A stretch of DNA of 64,000 bases from Sepiola atlantica (taxonomy: Eukaryota > Mollusca > Cephalopoda > Sepiida > Sepiolidae): the NCBI GenBank assembly GCA_963556195.1, contig OY744519.1, positions 29,328,397 through 29,392,396 of the forward strand, written 5' to 3'. The position numbers were made by a program, and so were the translations under genes. Below the pieces are notes generated by a model, which saw only the letters and a program-made list of their open reading frames with translations, searched no databases and had not been told where the DNA came from. Each line of letters begins with the position of its first letter. Position 1 is the first letter of the stretch. Of this stretch, positions 45,520-57,419 are shown one piece after another.

Positions 45520-46370
45520 TGTTCCAGAGCAACAAGTTCACCGGAGCAAATTTCATTGATATACTTGTAAAACAAGCACATGGATGCAACATTACGGCTA
45601 TCTGACAGGGCTGGGGCTTGGTGAATATTGAGGGACGGGTTAGATTAGCGACTCTTGTTTAATAGTAAAACACTAGTGGATGGGGCACCAGCCCAGATGT
45701 GATAACAATACTCTATGCATGGGCAGATGGTCGTTTTGTAGAGATATAGGATACTGTCAGGTGTGAGGATTTTCTAGCTCGGTAGAGAGAGCCCACTTTC
45801 TTTGCAGCAGCCTTGACAATGTCTTCTATGTATTTGTTCCAATTCATGTTAAATGTGAATATTAGGCCGATGAGTTTGAACGTTGAACTCTCAGGTAAGG
45901 TGTTATTTGCCATAGCCATCGGCGGTTGAAGAGGTTTCTTGTAGTTGTTGAAGGAAAGGAGATTTGTCTTAGCAGCATTAAATGTTACCATCTATTTATG
46001 ACCCCATTCCACTACAGACTGGAGGTCATTTTGTAAGCATTCCGCCATTGTCTCGAATATGTGAGCGCCCGTTTTACCTAAATGACGAGAGTAGAGCGTA
46101 GTGTCGTCAGCAAATATACCCATCTCAGACAGAATGTCATCAGGTAGGTCGTTTATTCAAATCAGGAATAAAGGTCCAAGAATCGATCCCTGGGGTACAC
46201 CTGCATTTATGACATGTTGTTTGGATGAACGGCCATCGGGGACAACCTAGATCTTTCTTTTTGATAGCTTCACCTGCCTTGTCCAGTGTATGATATATGC
46301 GTTCAGAGATGACCGTTAGGATATGCGCAGTAGACCGTTATTGCTTAAATCCGTGCTGATGATCAGTAAG
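45520..46370 (-). mobile_element. LINE family A fragment, RT to mid-C-terminus
   Basis: Minus strand from about 46370: [15 protein letters not shown] catalytic box (near 46110-46080), the MVTFNAAKTNLLSFNNYKK frame (45991-45713) with MNWNKYIEDIVKAAAKKVG and SLYRARK, then the CHIWAG region in another frame, to about 45525. Stops and frameshifts throughout. The FADD box itself is intact in this copy. Confidence 0.82.
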
Positions 46371-46639
46371 AAGTAAGAAGTGCAATGTCTCGTCTTGTTA
46401 TCGCCCGTGAGCAATCATCGTTTGACAATAGTCACTGTCGTCTGCTTCTGGGACTGGCTGGCTAGCTTTTTGGTCGGGACCATCGTGCTGCAAATCAAAC
46501 ATTATGTAATAATAGAACAAACCATTTTACTTTTTATAATAAAATATAATTTATTTTTGCCGAAGAAAATATTTAAAACTCGCAGATGTCAGAGCGCGAC
46601 AAACGCATCTCCCTCGTTCAGATTTCAAACCAGTCTCTT

Positions 46640-46740
46640 AATTTTCAATCTCTTTACCAGAGAGAGAGGGGTTGGAGGAAAGTGAGAGAGAGAAGGAGAG
46701 AGAGATAGAGGGAGAGAGAAAGAGAGAGAAGGAGAGGGAA
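46640..46740. repeat. GA-rich low complexity
   Basis: Irregular GAGAGA with GGAG interruptions. Confidence 0.85.
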
Positions 46741-46744
46741 TACA

Positions 46745-47640
46745 GCCGTCATCGTTGTACGCCTTGTCAAATGTTTTGTTTTCACATGCACATGTCATTG
46801 AATCGGTTTGACACCGACCTTCAGTCCTTCAAAATATAACTGCACTCAGTGATCTCAAACGCAGAGAATTACTGTTTTTGAAATAAGTCTGGCATAAGAA
46901 TTACGAATATAACGGGGGCAATTAGCTCCCCAAAAGGTCACGCATTGTGCCACATGATAACCATGACCAAAATGGAGTAGATATGATCAGACTCAGATAG
47001 ATAATAGATATAAAAATAAAATGGTCTATTTATTTTGTGTAATGATTTATCTACTTTACGAAAATGGCGGAATTAGCAAACTTGGAGTCTTTACATTTAT
47101 TCTAAAGAATGAATTAGATCTTTCTTGTGTTGACCGGTAATTATTTGACTATTACATATTATACAGCCTTCCTTCATCTCCATTCCACTCAAACTGAAGG
47201 TGCGTATAATATTATTATTAATCTCTTTTTGTTTTTGCTTCTTTTATAACGAAGGAAAGACGCCATATTGGTTTGAAGAAATCACCAAAGTGAAACTAAT
47301 GGTCATGGCTGAAAGGTTATTAGTAAACAATGTTGGCCAAGGTGAAAAGATTAATGGTGTTTTGTTTATCTGTTTTTCTTTTTGTCGTTGTTGTTGTTGT
47401 TGTTCTCTCAATTTTATTTTTGTTGTTCTTTTTTGTTTCGTATTGTGTTGGCGTTTTTTTATTTTATTTTATTTTATTCGTACCAGACGTAGCATTTCCC
47501 CGTTGATGGAAACCATTTTGTCATAATTACTAACGACAACAAATCTGTGTACACTATTCTCTGCGTTGTTATACTGTGATTAATAAGTCAATAAGTTATA
47601 TACATTACGGCTTTTTTTTCTTGCAGAAGTATAGAAGTAT
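46745..47640. other. Unassigned DNA
   Basis: A 108-residue + frame at 47200-47526 is Cys/Phe/Leu-rich, driven by GTT and TTTTATT simple sequence, and is not supported as a gene. Confidence 0.45.
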
Positions 47641-47689
47641 TATATTCTGCACCTTTCCTTCGCCGTAGGTACCCGGATTTCCTCTTGTG

Positions 47690-48010
47690 GTATTCAGTAT
47701 GTCTCGGGCTCTGAACGATAACACTGGACACTGGTCTAGTTTTAAGAAGTTTTATTTAACATTAAACAGATGACACAGATTATGTGGTTTGCACGGGAGA
47801 GAGAAAGTACGGGGGAATTACTTGAAGGATGACTTATCAACAGCTAGTCTACCCTGGGCTACGCTGCTGCATCCTCCCCCACCTCCGTTTTGCACGTCCT
47901 TCTTTCTTTGTGGCCAGGAACAAGAGACCGAAACGACCATTATGGGTTGTTTCGGTCTCTTGTTCCTGACGTCACATCCGATTTCCACTGCTACTCCTAC
48001 CACCATTCAG
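47690..48010 (-). mobile_element. LTR-like repeat, family X copy 2, with 19-bp hairpin
   Basis: Minus strand landmarks as in copy 1 (GATGTGACGTCAGGAACAAG, TCTCTCCCGTGC, TTAAATAAAACTTCTTAAAA). A perfect 19-bp inverted repeat, AGGAACAAGAGACCGAAAC (47916-47934) and its complement (47949-47967), is special to this copy and looks like a local inverted duplication. Confidence 0.45.
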
Positions 48011-48372
48011 AGTGTCCTCCATCTCTCTCTGTGCCACCGCTATCTAATAGAAGAACTATTTAACTTTTTAGATTTAGCACAACTTCAAAAAAGATTTGCG
48101 CATTGTGAAAATACTAGAACATCCTGAAGAATGCTGACTCATCCCAAATCTAATATCCCAGTTATTTTTTCTTTAAATTTTTTTAATTCAATACTATCCT
48201 ATAAATGAATGACATATAAATATATATAAACAGAATTGATTAAATATATATAAAAATTTATACATATATATTTAACCTTTTTAACAATTTCATGTTAATA
48301 CACTTATATTAGAAAATAATATATTACATATATATTTGTCAGTACTTACTTCAACAGTGATCGTAGTAGTTT
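48011..48372. other. Unassigned AT-rich DNA
   Basis: Nothing recognised. Confidence 0.45.
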
Positions 48373-48390
48373 AAAGACTTATGGTAAGTA

Positions 48391-48693
48391 TTGATTTACT
48401 CCTCTCCAGGAGTTAGGCACAAGGCCAGTTTTTATCTTACTCCCACAAGTAAGATGTGACCCAAGGTCGGGTCGGGAAAGTGGGGTTTAAAAATTGCCTG
48501 GGCAGCCCCGTCGGCATTCCCCGGTAGGGGCGCCTCAGACAGTAAGCAATAAACTTACTCCTCCTCAAAGAGGGGAGGCAAAGCCTGGGAGGGTGAACCT
48601 CCTATAACTGCACAGGACAGACCCATTGACCGGCGTAACCAGTATGGGGTGCAGTATCCATCGGAACAGATACTACACTTTGATCTTAGCCAA
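48391..48693 (-). mobile_element. U2 snRNA-headed SINE, copy 2, with 18-bp target duplication
   Basis: Minus strand begins TTTTTGGCTAAGATCAAAGT and GTAGTATCTGTTC, then the hairpin-completing GATACTGCACC, the same GC-rich body as copy 1 and the tail GGAGAGGAGTAAATCAA. A perfect 18-bp direct repeat, AAAGACTTATGGTAAGTA, flanks it (48373-48390 and 48694-48711). This proves insertion as a unit and indicates LINE-type target-primed integration. A block of about 40 bp present in copy 1 (around 10470-10515) is missing here. The U2 5' segment is kept in both copies, which suggests that it is part of the element and not a chance fusion. Confidence 0.92.
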
Positions 48694-48954
48694 AAAGACT
48701 TATGGTAAGTAAGTTACACAGAAATATTCCCGGGCGAAATCATCAGGTTAACTGGCAATGTATTTGGGGGGGGGGGCAATGTTTGTTTTTTCTTCCAACA
48801 TGTTATTTGCAATACCAGCATTTCTTTCTCTTCAGTTTGTTTGAAAAAATAAAATTATTCCGACTAGAAAGATTGCCACGATGGTAACGATTTTAATGTT
48901 GACTCAAATAATGTATCTCTTACTAAATGCCTATCTATTTTTTTTATTCACCCC

Positions 48955-49060
48955 CAACAAGACACATTGCCACTGAGACACACGTAAGGGGCTACTGTGA
49001 GTTGGGGTCGATACCTAAAATCGAAATCCTACGTGTGGAATTGTGCAGCGAGATGTCTAT
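48955..49060 (-). mobile_element. LINE family A, 3' terminal scrap
   Basis: CACTGAGACACACGTAAGGG and AATTGTGCAGCGAGATGTC are complements of the family A 3' UTR and the last ORF2 codons, joined after a deletion. The same deleted layout is seen at 33.12-33.21 kb. Confidence 0.7.
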
Positions 49061-49149
49061 CACTTTCACCCTCTCTTACTTTACGTTGTTTGACCAATGC
49101 TCTTATTCTACACATCGTCTATCACTTCCGTATCGCCCCCGCTCCCCCC

Positions 49150-49172
49150 TCTCTCTTTCTCCGTCTTCTTTA

Positions 49173-49207
<35 letters not shown>

Positions 49208-49325
49208 CTCTCCCTCTCTCTTTATCTGTCTGCTTTCTCTCTCTCTATCTATCTCTCTCTCTATCTATCTATCTCTCTCTCTCTATCTGTCTATCTATCT
49301 ATCTATCTCTATCTCTCTTACTCTC
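49150..49325. repeat. (CT)n/(TCTA)n microsatellite
   Basis: CT, TCTA and TCTG runs in series. All Ser/Leu-rich frames here are artefacts. Confidence 0.95.
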
Positions 49326-49502
49326 TTTGTTTATTAACAGTAATTAAAAGGTAATAAAGAACGGAGAGGATAACATGATTGGAATAGTCTAACATGTAAT
49401 ACTATTAACTGAATTTGCAGACTCACTTTTTTTTCTGATTCAAACCATCTAACCCGAGCTTAATAGGTGACTCAACGTGTCATATCATTTCTGGTATACA
49501 TA

Positions 49503-49568
49503 GTAAGAAAGAAAGAAAGAATAAAGAAAGAAAGAAAGAAAGAAAAAGAAAAGGAAACGGAATAGCAA

Positions 49569-49622
<54 letters not shown>
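49503..49622. repeat. (GAAA)n and (GATA)n microsatellites
   Basis: GAAA units to about 49560, then about 13 units of GATA. Confidence 0.95.
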
Positions 49623-49623
<1 letters not shown>

Positions 49624-49629
49624 TTAGTC

Positions 49630-51350
49630 TTCAAAATTCTGAAATCGTAATAATATTCATGGACAATACTTTTTTTTGAACTTCCAACATTTCCCCCAAA
49701 CTCTTCACATTTCTGCGGCATGCTCACCATTTTTGAAGAAGTAAAGCATTACGTGCTGAAAATACTTATAGCGGTTTTTACTGTTCGACCTTTCTAAAAG
49801 CTGACTACATTAAGAGATTTGCCGATTTTTATGTGAGACGGAGCCGATACTAAAATTCAGTTATATGAAGCGTTTAAAAAATACAACGGATGTAATCGGT
49901 CATAATTTTCCAGGTTATCCAGTAAACATGCGCAATGATGTATGTTTAATTGGATGCATAGATGCCTACTGCAGACGGTAGACCTGCAATTAGGAGATAT
50001 TTAGCTAAGAGACAAGACCAAATATGAAATGGGCTGACATCTTTAAAATATTAATGTCTTTTCTTGAATACGAGATTCCATGCTGTGGTTGCATGCCACC
50101 TGAAACTTTGCAAATTTAAATTTCATTTAAACTGAAACTAAATTATAATACTAATTCGTATGAATCTGCGTGTTACGACTTTTCTTGTTTTTCTGATCCG
50201 CTTGATTCAGTTGTTGGCATTGGTTTAAGTGACACCTTTTAGAATCAGGTGATCAAAGGAGAGAGCAACGTAAAAGTTGCTAAAGTAACGTCGTTTTTCT
50301 GAGTTTTAATACAAGAATATGAAGAATAAATTGGATAAAAACGCTTCTGTATAGATCAACAAATATAATTTAACTGAAAAGAAAAACTTTATAACGAGGA
50401 CGTAATTAATTGTAGTCGCTGTGCGAAACGTCCATGAATGTTCCGACTACGAAGATTGTCAGTATCGACTAATGGAATCCAAGGGACAAAACTCTGCTCA
50501 AAATCTCTTTGATGCAAGAGATATAACTTTTGGGTAAAAATTTATTTACTTATAAAAATATTTAATTATTATTTTCTAGATGGAAAGTTCCATCTAACAG
50601 TTGCCAACATCCATATCAAAAGTTGTGCTATGGAACTCGCAGGACTCGAACCCAACATGCCGATTCATCAATTCGCCTTTTCACTTTTCGAAACGAAATG
50701 AATTCCACTGTAAGAAAACATTTATAGCTGCTTCACAATTGCAATGCAACGCTTCTGCTTCACATATTTATATTTCAGTTCGGTGACAAATTATTATTTT
50801 AAATGATCCTCTAACTTTCTGCTTACGGCATATCAACTGATTTTGTGTTATTTAATGCCAAAACACCATTAGTATCCACTTATAATATAACGTTCTGGAG
50901 AATTTTTATAAACGTAAGGGGGGGGGTACTATTTATTTAATTTTCAAGTCAGCGAGAATCTTTGTGAACGTAAGAAATACATTAGGACACATCTTAACTA
51001 AATGAACAATAAATAAATTTGACGCCGAAGTCGTGTTTTGAACTCGCAACCTCGACGTCTTAAGTGAAAGTGGATTACTTTAGTCTGTAACTTTATTGAC
51101 TGAGCAAACATAACAAAGAAAATAGGAATCGGCTGATATACATACTTACCGCTGAAGAAATGCTTTTTTCACTTTTTTACTTATTGACAATGAATAATCT
51201 AATAAACGAGGCTATGTAATGAATAAATGCTTCTTTTTTCGTTTGTTTTTTTATTATTTAAATAAATTTATAATTATTTTTAAAAAAACTTAATCGATTC
51301 ACATTCGAAGTAAATAATAATAAAAAAATAAATTATACTTTTTCTTGGCA
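49630..51350. other. Unassigned DNA with a possible tRNA-like SINE scrap
   Basis: GGTTGCGAGTTCAAAACACG (minus strand, near 51045) and GTTGGGTTCGAGTCCTGC (minus strand, near 50650) resemble B boxes of tRNA-type SINEs, without clear A boxes. Nothing else recognised. Confidence 0.3.
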
Positions 51351-51354
51351 AATT

Positions 51355-51680
51355 CTAACTCATTCTTCCGGAAATGACATCATTGTGAGATGGGGTGGTG
51401 GGTTCATGTAAATTACTGTTAATTTTCAAAATTGTCAACTCATTCTTCCGGAAATTACGTCATTGTGATTTTTTTTTTGGTGGGGGTTGAAAAAAAATTC
51501 TTGTTTTTAACTAAAAATATTTCTTTGGATAGGGGAGAGTAATTTTTTTTTAGGGGGGGGGGGGATTTTTTCTTTTCTTTTACTAAAAATATTTCTTTGG
51601 GAGGAAGAGAGTAAAGAAATTTGGGGTTGGGAGTGGGAATTTTTTTTAACTAAAAATATTTCTTTGGGTGGGGGAGAGTA
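51355..51680 (+). repeat. Tandem G/T-rich repeats left of the 35-bp satellite
   Basis: AACTCATTCTTCCGGAAAT occurs twice, about 84 bp apart. It is followed by three copies of about 70 bp with ACTAAAAATATTTCTTTGG and GGGGGAGAGTAA. A related copy with AACTACAAATATTTTTGGTC closes the array complex at about 54.98 kb. Confidence 0.75.
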
Positions 51681-52254
51681 AAAAAACAGTGTGCTTCTAC
51701 AGAATATGAACCAGACTAAACCAGTGTGCTTCTACAGAATATGAACCAGACTAAACCAGTGTGCTTCTACAAAATATGAACCAGACTAAACCGGTGTGCT
51801 TTTGCAGAATATTAACCAGACTAAACAAGTGTGTTGTTACAGTAAATGTACCAAACCTAACCCGTGTGCTTCTACAGAATATCAACCAGACTAAACAAGT
51901 CTGCTTCTACAGAATATGAATCAGACTAAACAAGTGTGCTTCTACAGAATATTAACCAGATTAAACAAGTGTGCTTCTACAGAATATGAACCAGACTAAA
52001 CAAGTGTGCTTCTTCAGAATATGAACCAGACTAAAGAAGTGTGCTTCTTCAAAATATGAACCAGCTCGAGAATGCTGAACACGTCGTGGTTATAATTGCT
52101 ATAACCCTAAAAACTTGAGAAGCTATTGCTCAAAACAACAGGATACTTCGAGCAAACTGATTTTGAGTACGTCAGAGATCACATAAGCAATGCCCCATGG
52201 ACTGACACCTTCTCACTAAACGAGGGTGCTTTTACAGAATATAATCCAGACTAA

Positions 52255-53310
52255 GCAACATGACATAAATGCTGGTGTACCCAAGGATCCATCCTTGGAC
52301 CTCTACTGTTCCTTATCTTTATAAATGATCTCCCTGATGTCATTGAGACTGAGATAGGTATATTTGCTGACGACACCACGCTGTACCCTCGTCATGTGGG
52401 CAAAACCGACGCGCACATATCTGAGTCAATGGCCGAATCCTTAGAAAATGACCTCCAGTCTGTAGTGGAATGGGGTCATAAATGAATGGTAACTTTTAAT
52501 GCCGCAAAGACAAAGCTCCTTTCCTTCAATAACTACAAGAAACCTCTTCAACCACCGATTGTCATGGTGAATAACATCCTACCTGAAAGTTCATCATTAT
52601 AACTCCTCGGCCTAACTTTCACAGATAACATGAATTGGAACAAATACATTGAAGATATTGCCAGGGCTGCTGCAATGAAGGTGGTATCCCTCAACTGTGC
52701 TAGTAAACTTCTCACACCTGACATTATCTTATATCTCTACAAAGCCACCATGCGCCCATGTATGAAGTATTGTGCCACATCTGGACTGGTGCATCATCCA
52801 CTAATCTCTCCTTCTTAGACAAGGTCAAAAAAAGAGTTGCCAACTTAGTAGGTCCATAACTGTCCACTAGGCTTCAGCCCCTGCCCTATCGCTGTAATGT
52901 TGCTTCCTTGTGCCTATTTTACAAGTACTTCAATGGATTGTGCTCTGATGAACTTGCTGCTCTGGTACCCCCACAACGTAAACACACAAGACCAACCCGA
53001 CAATCTGCCAAATCCCATCCATTCACTGTGAAGGTCCCCAAATGCCGGAGAGCTTTTTACTCCAAAAGCTTTTTTCCTCGTGCTGCTGGACTCTGGAACT
53101 CCCTCCCTGCTTCCTGTTTTCCTGACGGTACTGACATGCAGAAATTTAAAACTAATGTAAACAGACATCTTGCTGCACAGCTCCCAATTTAGGTTGACCC
53201 TCCTTCCCCCCCTCTCCCCAAAAAACTCTCAATCTTTTTATCAGTAGCCCCTTACGTCTACAGTGGCTACCTGCCTTGTTTGGGGTGAATTATGTAAAAA
53301 AAACAATTAA
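52255..53310 (+). mobile_element. LINE family A copy nested in the satellite
   Basis: Starts at codons for HDINAGVP and keeps the RT box region ([19 protein letters not shown]) that is damaged in the 21-kb copy, though in two frames. Then the WGHK segment with a stop, AAKTKLLSFNNYKK, MNWNKYIEDIARAA, FYKYFNGLCSDELAALVPP, and AAGLWNSLPASCF. The final frame 52908-53192 is open. The 3' UTR matches 22.15-22.25 kb and ends in A-rich sequence. Several frameshifts, so inactive. Confidence 0.88.
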
Positions 53311-53349
53311 AAAGTGTTCTTCTACAGAATATGAACCAGACTAAACTAG

Positions 53350-54140
53350 TGTTGCATACCTCTGTACTTAGAGCCGCTCGTTTTGTATACTCGTCCCAGA
53401 ACGGGCAGTGGTAGTTCCCGTTTAAACACTCGTCATTTTTTTAACATCAAAAATCATATAGTTTGCATACCTTTAAATTTCTCGTACCCTCTCTTCTTTC
53501 CTCGTCGCATGGAGGGTGTGTCGTCTAATGATTGAATTCCTTCCTCTTTCTTCTGTACTGTCGTGAACATCGCCGCTGCAACAAAAACTTCATGACGGAC
53601 TCCGAAGACAAACAATCCTTTTAACTTTCAATTCTTTTTATCACAAGCGTTAGTTATCTATCGGCTTGGAGATATTTACTAACGTCGAGAGAGAGAGAAC
53701 AAATCACTGCTTCATAATTACTTATCAATTAAGTCTTAACCATTCATGGAGGGGGAAACAGATCTTTCGCCTACATTTTCTTAGGGAAATAATTCCCTTA
53801 ACTATGTAGGAGCTACATGGTATAAATCACATCTGATAGATTCGCCTCCAAAACCCAGACTGTTAAAACTCGTTTCTCATGAAGAACGAGTGACGTCACG
53901 CATCCCTCTGCTTCCCACGCAAAGGCCCCTGACGTCACAGAGCCTCTCGCAAGTGCACATTGATCCTTGATCTGAGGTCGCGTCACACGGTGACCCTGTC
54001 ACGTCTGTTAGCTCCTACTGTGAGAACAGCCCTTATTCTGCACTCGACTGCACGGGTCCACCCACGCTAATTCGTGCAAGTCAAACAAACGATTTCCAAC
54101 AGATACGTCCATTCCCATAGGGCCATTATCCAACACTACT
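53350..54140. other. Unassigned insertion in the satellite
   Basis: About 790 bp less AT-rich than its surroundings. Contains GTTTGCATACCTTTAAAT and GTTGCATACCTCTGTACTT near its left side (partial internal repeat), and two GACGTCA motifs near 53895 and 53935. No coding frame or known family recognised; probably an LTR or non-autonomous transposon. Confidence 0.35.
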
Positions 54141-55059
54141 GTGCTTCAATAGAATATGAACCAGACTAAACCAGTGTGCTTCTTCAGCATATGAACCATA
54201 CTAAACCAGTGTGCTTCTACAGAATATGAACCAGACTAAACAAGTGTGCTTCTACAGAAAATAAACAAGACTAAACAAATGTGCTTCAACAGAATATGAA
54301 ACAGACTAAATAAGTGTGCTTCTACAGAATATAAACCAGACTATACAAGCGTGCTTCTGCAAAATATGAAGCAAACTAAACATATATGCTTCTACAGAAT
54401 ATGAACCAGTATAATAAGTTGCTTCGGAAGAATATAAACCAGACTAGACAAGTGTGCTTTTACAGATTACGGACCAGACTAAACCAATGTGCTGCTACAC
54501 AATATTAACCAGACTAAACAAGTGTGCTTCTACAGAAATGAACCAGACTATACAATTGTGCTTCTACAGAATATGAACCAGACCAAATCAGTTTGCTTCA
54601 GGAGTATATTAACCAGACTAAACAAGTGTGCTTCTGCAGAATATGAACCAGACTAAAAATGTGCTTCTACAGATAATTAACCTGACTAGACAAGTGTGCT
54701 TCTACAAAATATGAACCAGACTAATCAAGTGTGCTTCTGCAGAACATTAACCAGACTAAACAAGTGTGCTTCTACAAAATATGAACCAGACTAAACCAGT
54801 GTGCTTTTGCAGAATATTAACCAGACTAAACAAGTGTGCTGTTACAGTAAATTTACCAAACCTAACCCGTGTGCTTCTACAGAATATGAACCAGACTAAA
54901 CAAGTGTGCTTCTGTTGTTTGGGTGGGTTAAAAAAATTGGTGGGTGAAAGAAATTGCTTTTTCGTTTAACTACAAATATTTTTGGTCGGAAACAAAGAAA
55001 ATCAATGTCCAACCACTCAAAAAATATTAACGTTTTCATTTTTTATAGATTAATTTTAA

Positions 55060-55960
55060 TTTTTAGTAACGTTTCTTGATGTGTCATCATTATCGTCCAC
55101 TACCGGTTCTAAACTGAGACGTAGGCGTACGTCTCCTACATGTTGAGGCGTGCCATTGACGACTACCGACTGTAGACTTATCACTCCAGTGACACAACCT
55201 GGTCTGAATTTCGACGTGCAACGTCCTTGTGGATTTTTCACCTAAACTGTGTCCCCCTCTTTATAAAGTAAAGAGATCCTATGGTGTTTTGGATGGGCAC
55301 AACATTGCCCCCCTTTCACTCTGATCTGGTATGAGCACAACAAATTGGCAGGTGCTGATGAGGTGGATACATTATGCTTGGGGGTAACGTTGTACCAATA
55401 CACAGCCTCCATAACAGGACAGCTCCTTCATGCAGCAATCCTCTTCACTGTCCTATGACAGCTTTCTATAATACCATTTCCTGATGGCCTGTATGCACAA
55501 CGTGGTCGGAAGTTTACACCCCGCTCGTTCATGAACTACCTGAACTGTTGACTGCAGAAGGTAGTGTCATTATCAGCCAGAATTTCGGCTGGGGCCCACG
55601 TTCAAAAAACACTGATTCTAATTGCAGGATCACATGGGCAGTGTCTTGCCGTTGTACTGGCCGCCAGATTGAAAACCGCGTGGATCCACAATCGATCAGT
55701 ATACAAAAAATGGCAACCATTGTAGTGTGTGATGTCCATGCCTAGCCGGTCCCATATGTCCTGCACACTGAGCCCTCGCATTTTCCATTGCACTGTAGCT
55801 GGGTCTATTGTCTGTCATTCCTCACAATTCCAAATAACTGCCTTTACTGCTGCTTTAGACACAAACGGGTCGATTCTATGCACAAAATATAATGCTCACT
55901 TGATTCCAGGATGTCCACTATGTCGATGAATTTCGTTCAGCTGTGTTGGGTTCAGGTTTC
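55060..55960 (-). pseudogene. Integrase remnant
   Basis: Minus strand, in shifting frames: an H2C2-like zinc finger (IHRHSGHPGIKRALYFVHRI then WNC, about 55935-55830), the catalytic core with GMDITHYNG (first Asp, about 55755), ADNDTTF-like second Asp (about 55560) and PSGNGIIE with the Glu (about 55490-55470), then a C-terminal segment with PQGRCTSKFRPGCVTGVI (frame 55241-55056). This D,D-35-E arrangement identifies it. At least three frame changes make it non-functional. Confidence 0.8.
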
Positions 55961-55997
55961 TAGTGGCAATAGCACACACTGGCTGTGTTGGTTCAAT

Positions 55998-56400
55998 CTA
56001 TCTCTTCACATCATTGAGCCACTGCTGTGGAACTCTCGCCAGGGAGTCTGCTCGGTTCTGGCCAGATCTTACTAGTGCTTGATTAACCGAAATGTCGTAC
56101 TCTTTCACAAGTGAGATTATCGTGCACAGTCTCCGCCATATGAGCATCTCACTTGCAGCCTTTGTGCTCAATCGAGACTTTCCCGTGAGCGCATTGGTCA
56201 CCAAGTGGTACACATACATAGAGTCTGTTTTTCTGTGTAACACATTGGTCTTCCATTTGAGTGCAAGGTTTAGTCCTTTTAGTACGGCACCCAGCTCTGC
56301 CACGTTTAAATGTTGGGTATCCTTTGTTGGTCGCAACCAGCATGCATCCTCAATGATGGCTCCACTGGCGTCAAGAGCTATGCCCACAGCAGCAAGCTAG
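55998..56400 (-). pseudogene. RNase H remnant
   Basis: The 129-residue frame 56387-55998 shows the RNase H active-site pattern: Asp in GIALDASGAI, Glu in VAELGAVLKGLNLAL, Asp in RKTDSMYVYHLV, and Asp near the end in QNRADSLARVP. It is uninterrupted over the domain. Degrades the RNA strand during reverse transcription in relatives. The connection domain upstream (56750-56400) is read only in pieces. Confidence 0.8.
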
Positions 56401-56759
56401 TTTGCGTCCACCCACACATCCAGTGGCCACGCATCATTTTCCTCAGACGGGATCTGATTGCTGTACACTGAGTAACGCTAACCTTGTCATCCCAGTTCTG
56501 TGTAACAGTTGCTGCGTAACGTTTAATAAAGCCTGTTACCACTCGAAGCCAATCCACACACTGGAAAGTGCCCCACCAGTTTGTCACACATGGAGAAGAT
56601 ACATCTTCGTGTTATAGTTCTCAGCGCATCCACAGTACTGCTTCCTCACCGCCATCGCAGTTGGCCATGCTCTACCCAAATTTCTAACCCCAGCACACGT
56701 GCACCATTTTTCAGTTTTCCTGGGTCCTTACTAGTAAGTCCGTACAGGTCCAGATGCTT

Positions 56760-57210
56760 CCTTACAGATTCTGCCGACGCCACTTCTTCATTATGTCATC
56801 AATATACGCCTACGTTTCTCTCCTTATCTTCTCATCGTGGGCTAACACAGCCTTGAGCACAGGCTGCATTACAAGAGGCGTCATATTAAAGCCAAATCCT
56901 AACTTAGTTAGACAATATCTTTGTCCTTTAAATATGACTGTCTGGTACGGCCAGAGAGATCTCTCAACATGGATCTGTAGGTATGCCTTCCTGAGGTCCA
57001 GAATGGATACATTCGTTACTTGCTGTCTCCATCCTCGCATTTTCTCTGTGCAAACATCTGCATCGCCAGTGAATGCATCAGCATAGGTGTTTAATTCACG
57101 ATAGTCCATCACAGGACGCACCATATTTTTATTGGCCTGTAGCACAGCCATCAGTGGTATTAGTACCTTGGGTGGGCCAAACTCCTCCTGATTATATGGC
57201 AACAACCAAC
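56760..57210 (-). pseudogene. Gypsy reverse transcriptase remnant
   Basis: The frame 57205-56810 carries the RT fingers and palm: VRPVMDYRELNTYADAF, VSILDLRKAYLQIHVE with the motif A Asp, and KGQRYCLTKLGFGFNMTP (motif B region). Just after an in-frame TAG, the catalytic box AYIDDIMK is read at about 56800-56775. All three metal-binding Asp positions are visible, but the stop separates motif B from motif C. Confidence 0.85.
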
Positions 57211-57419
57211 CGTTGTTTATCTAGGTCTGCAACTCGCATTCATAATCTTCCCTTAATTCATTAGACATTGGATATTCAGAAATCCGAGTTTCCAGTTTCT
57301 CTGGTGCATAACCTGCTGACCATTTCCATGATGCAACCCACACTCTCTTCTGTTCGTCAAATTTGGCAACAAAATCAGCTTCGTTAATACAAAGTGCTGC
57401 GCAGATGGGTTGTGCCTCC

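Larger units (their letters stand above)
51690..54915 (+). repeat. 35-bp satellite, split by a LINE and other DNA
   Basis: Units of GTGTGCTTCTACAGAATATG then AACCAGACTAAACCA repeat about every 35 bp at 51690-52070, 52205-52255, 53311-53350 and 54140-54915. Units are diverged. Resumption of the satellite immediately after the LINE (52255-53310) shows the LINE inserted into the array. The 53350-54140 gap is a second interruption. Confidence 0.9.

Noticed and set aside
55548..57264. Plus-strand frames across the gypsy element
   Set aside because: They are shadows of the minus-strand pol region, where RT, RNase H and integrase motifs are read.
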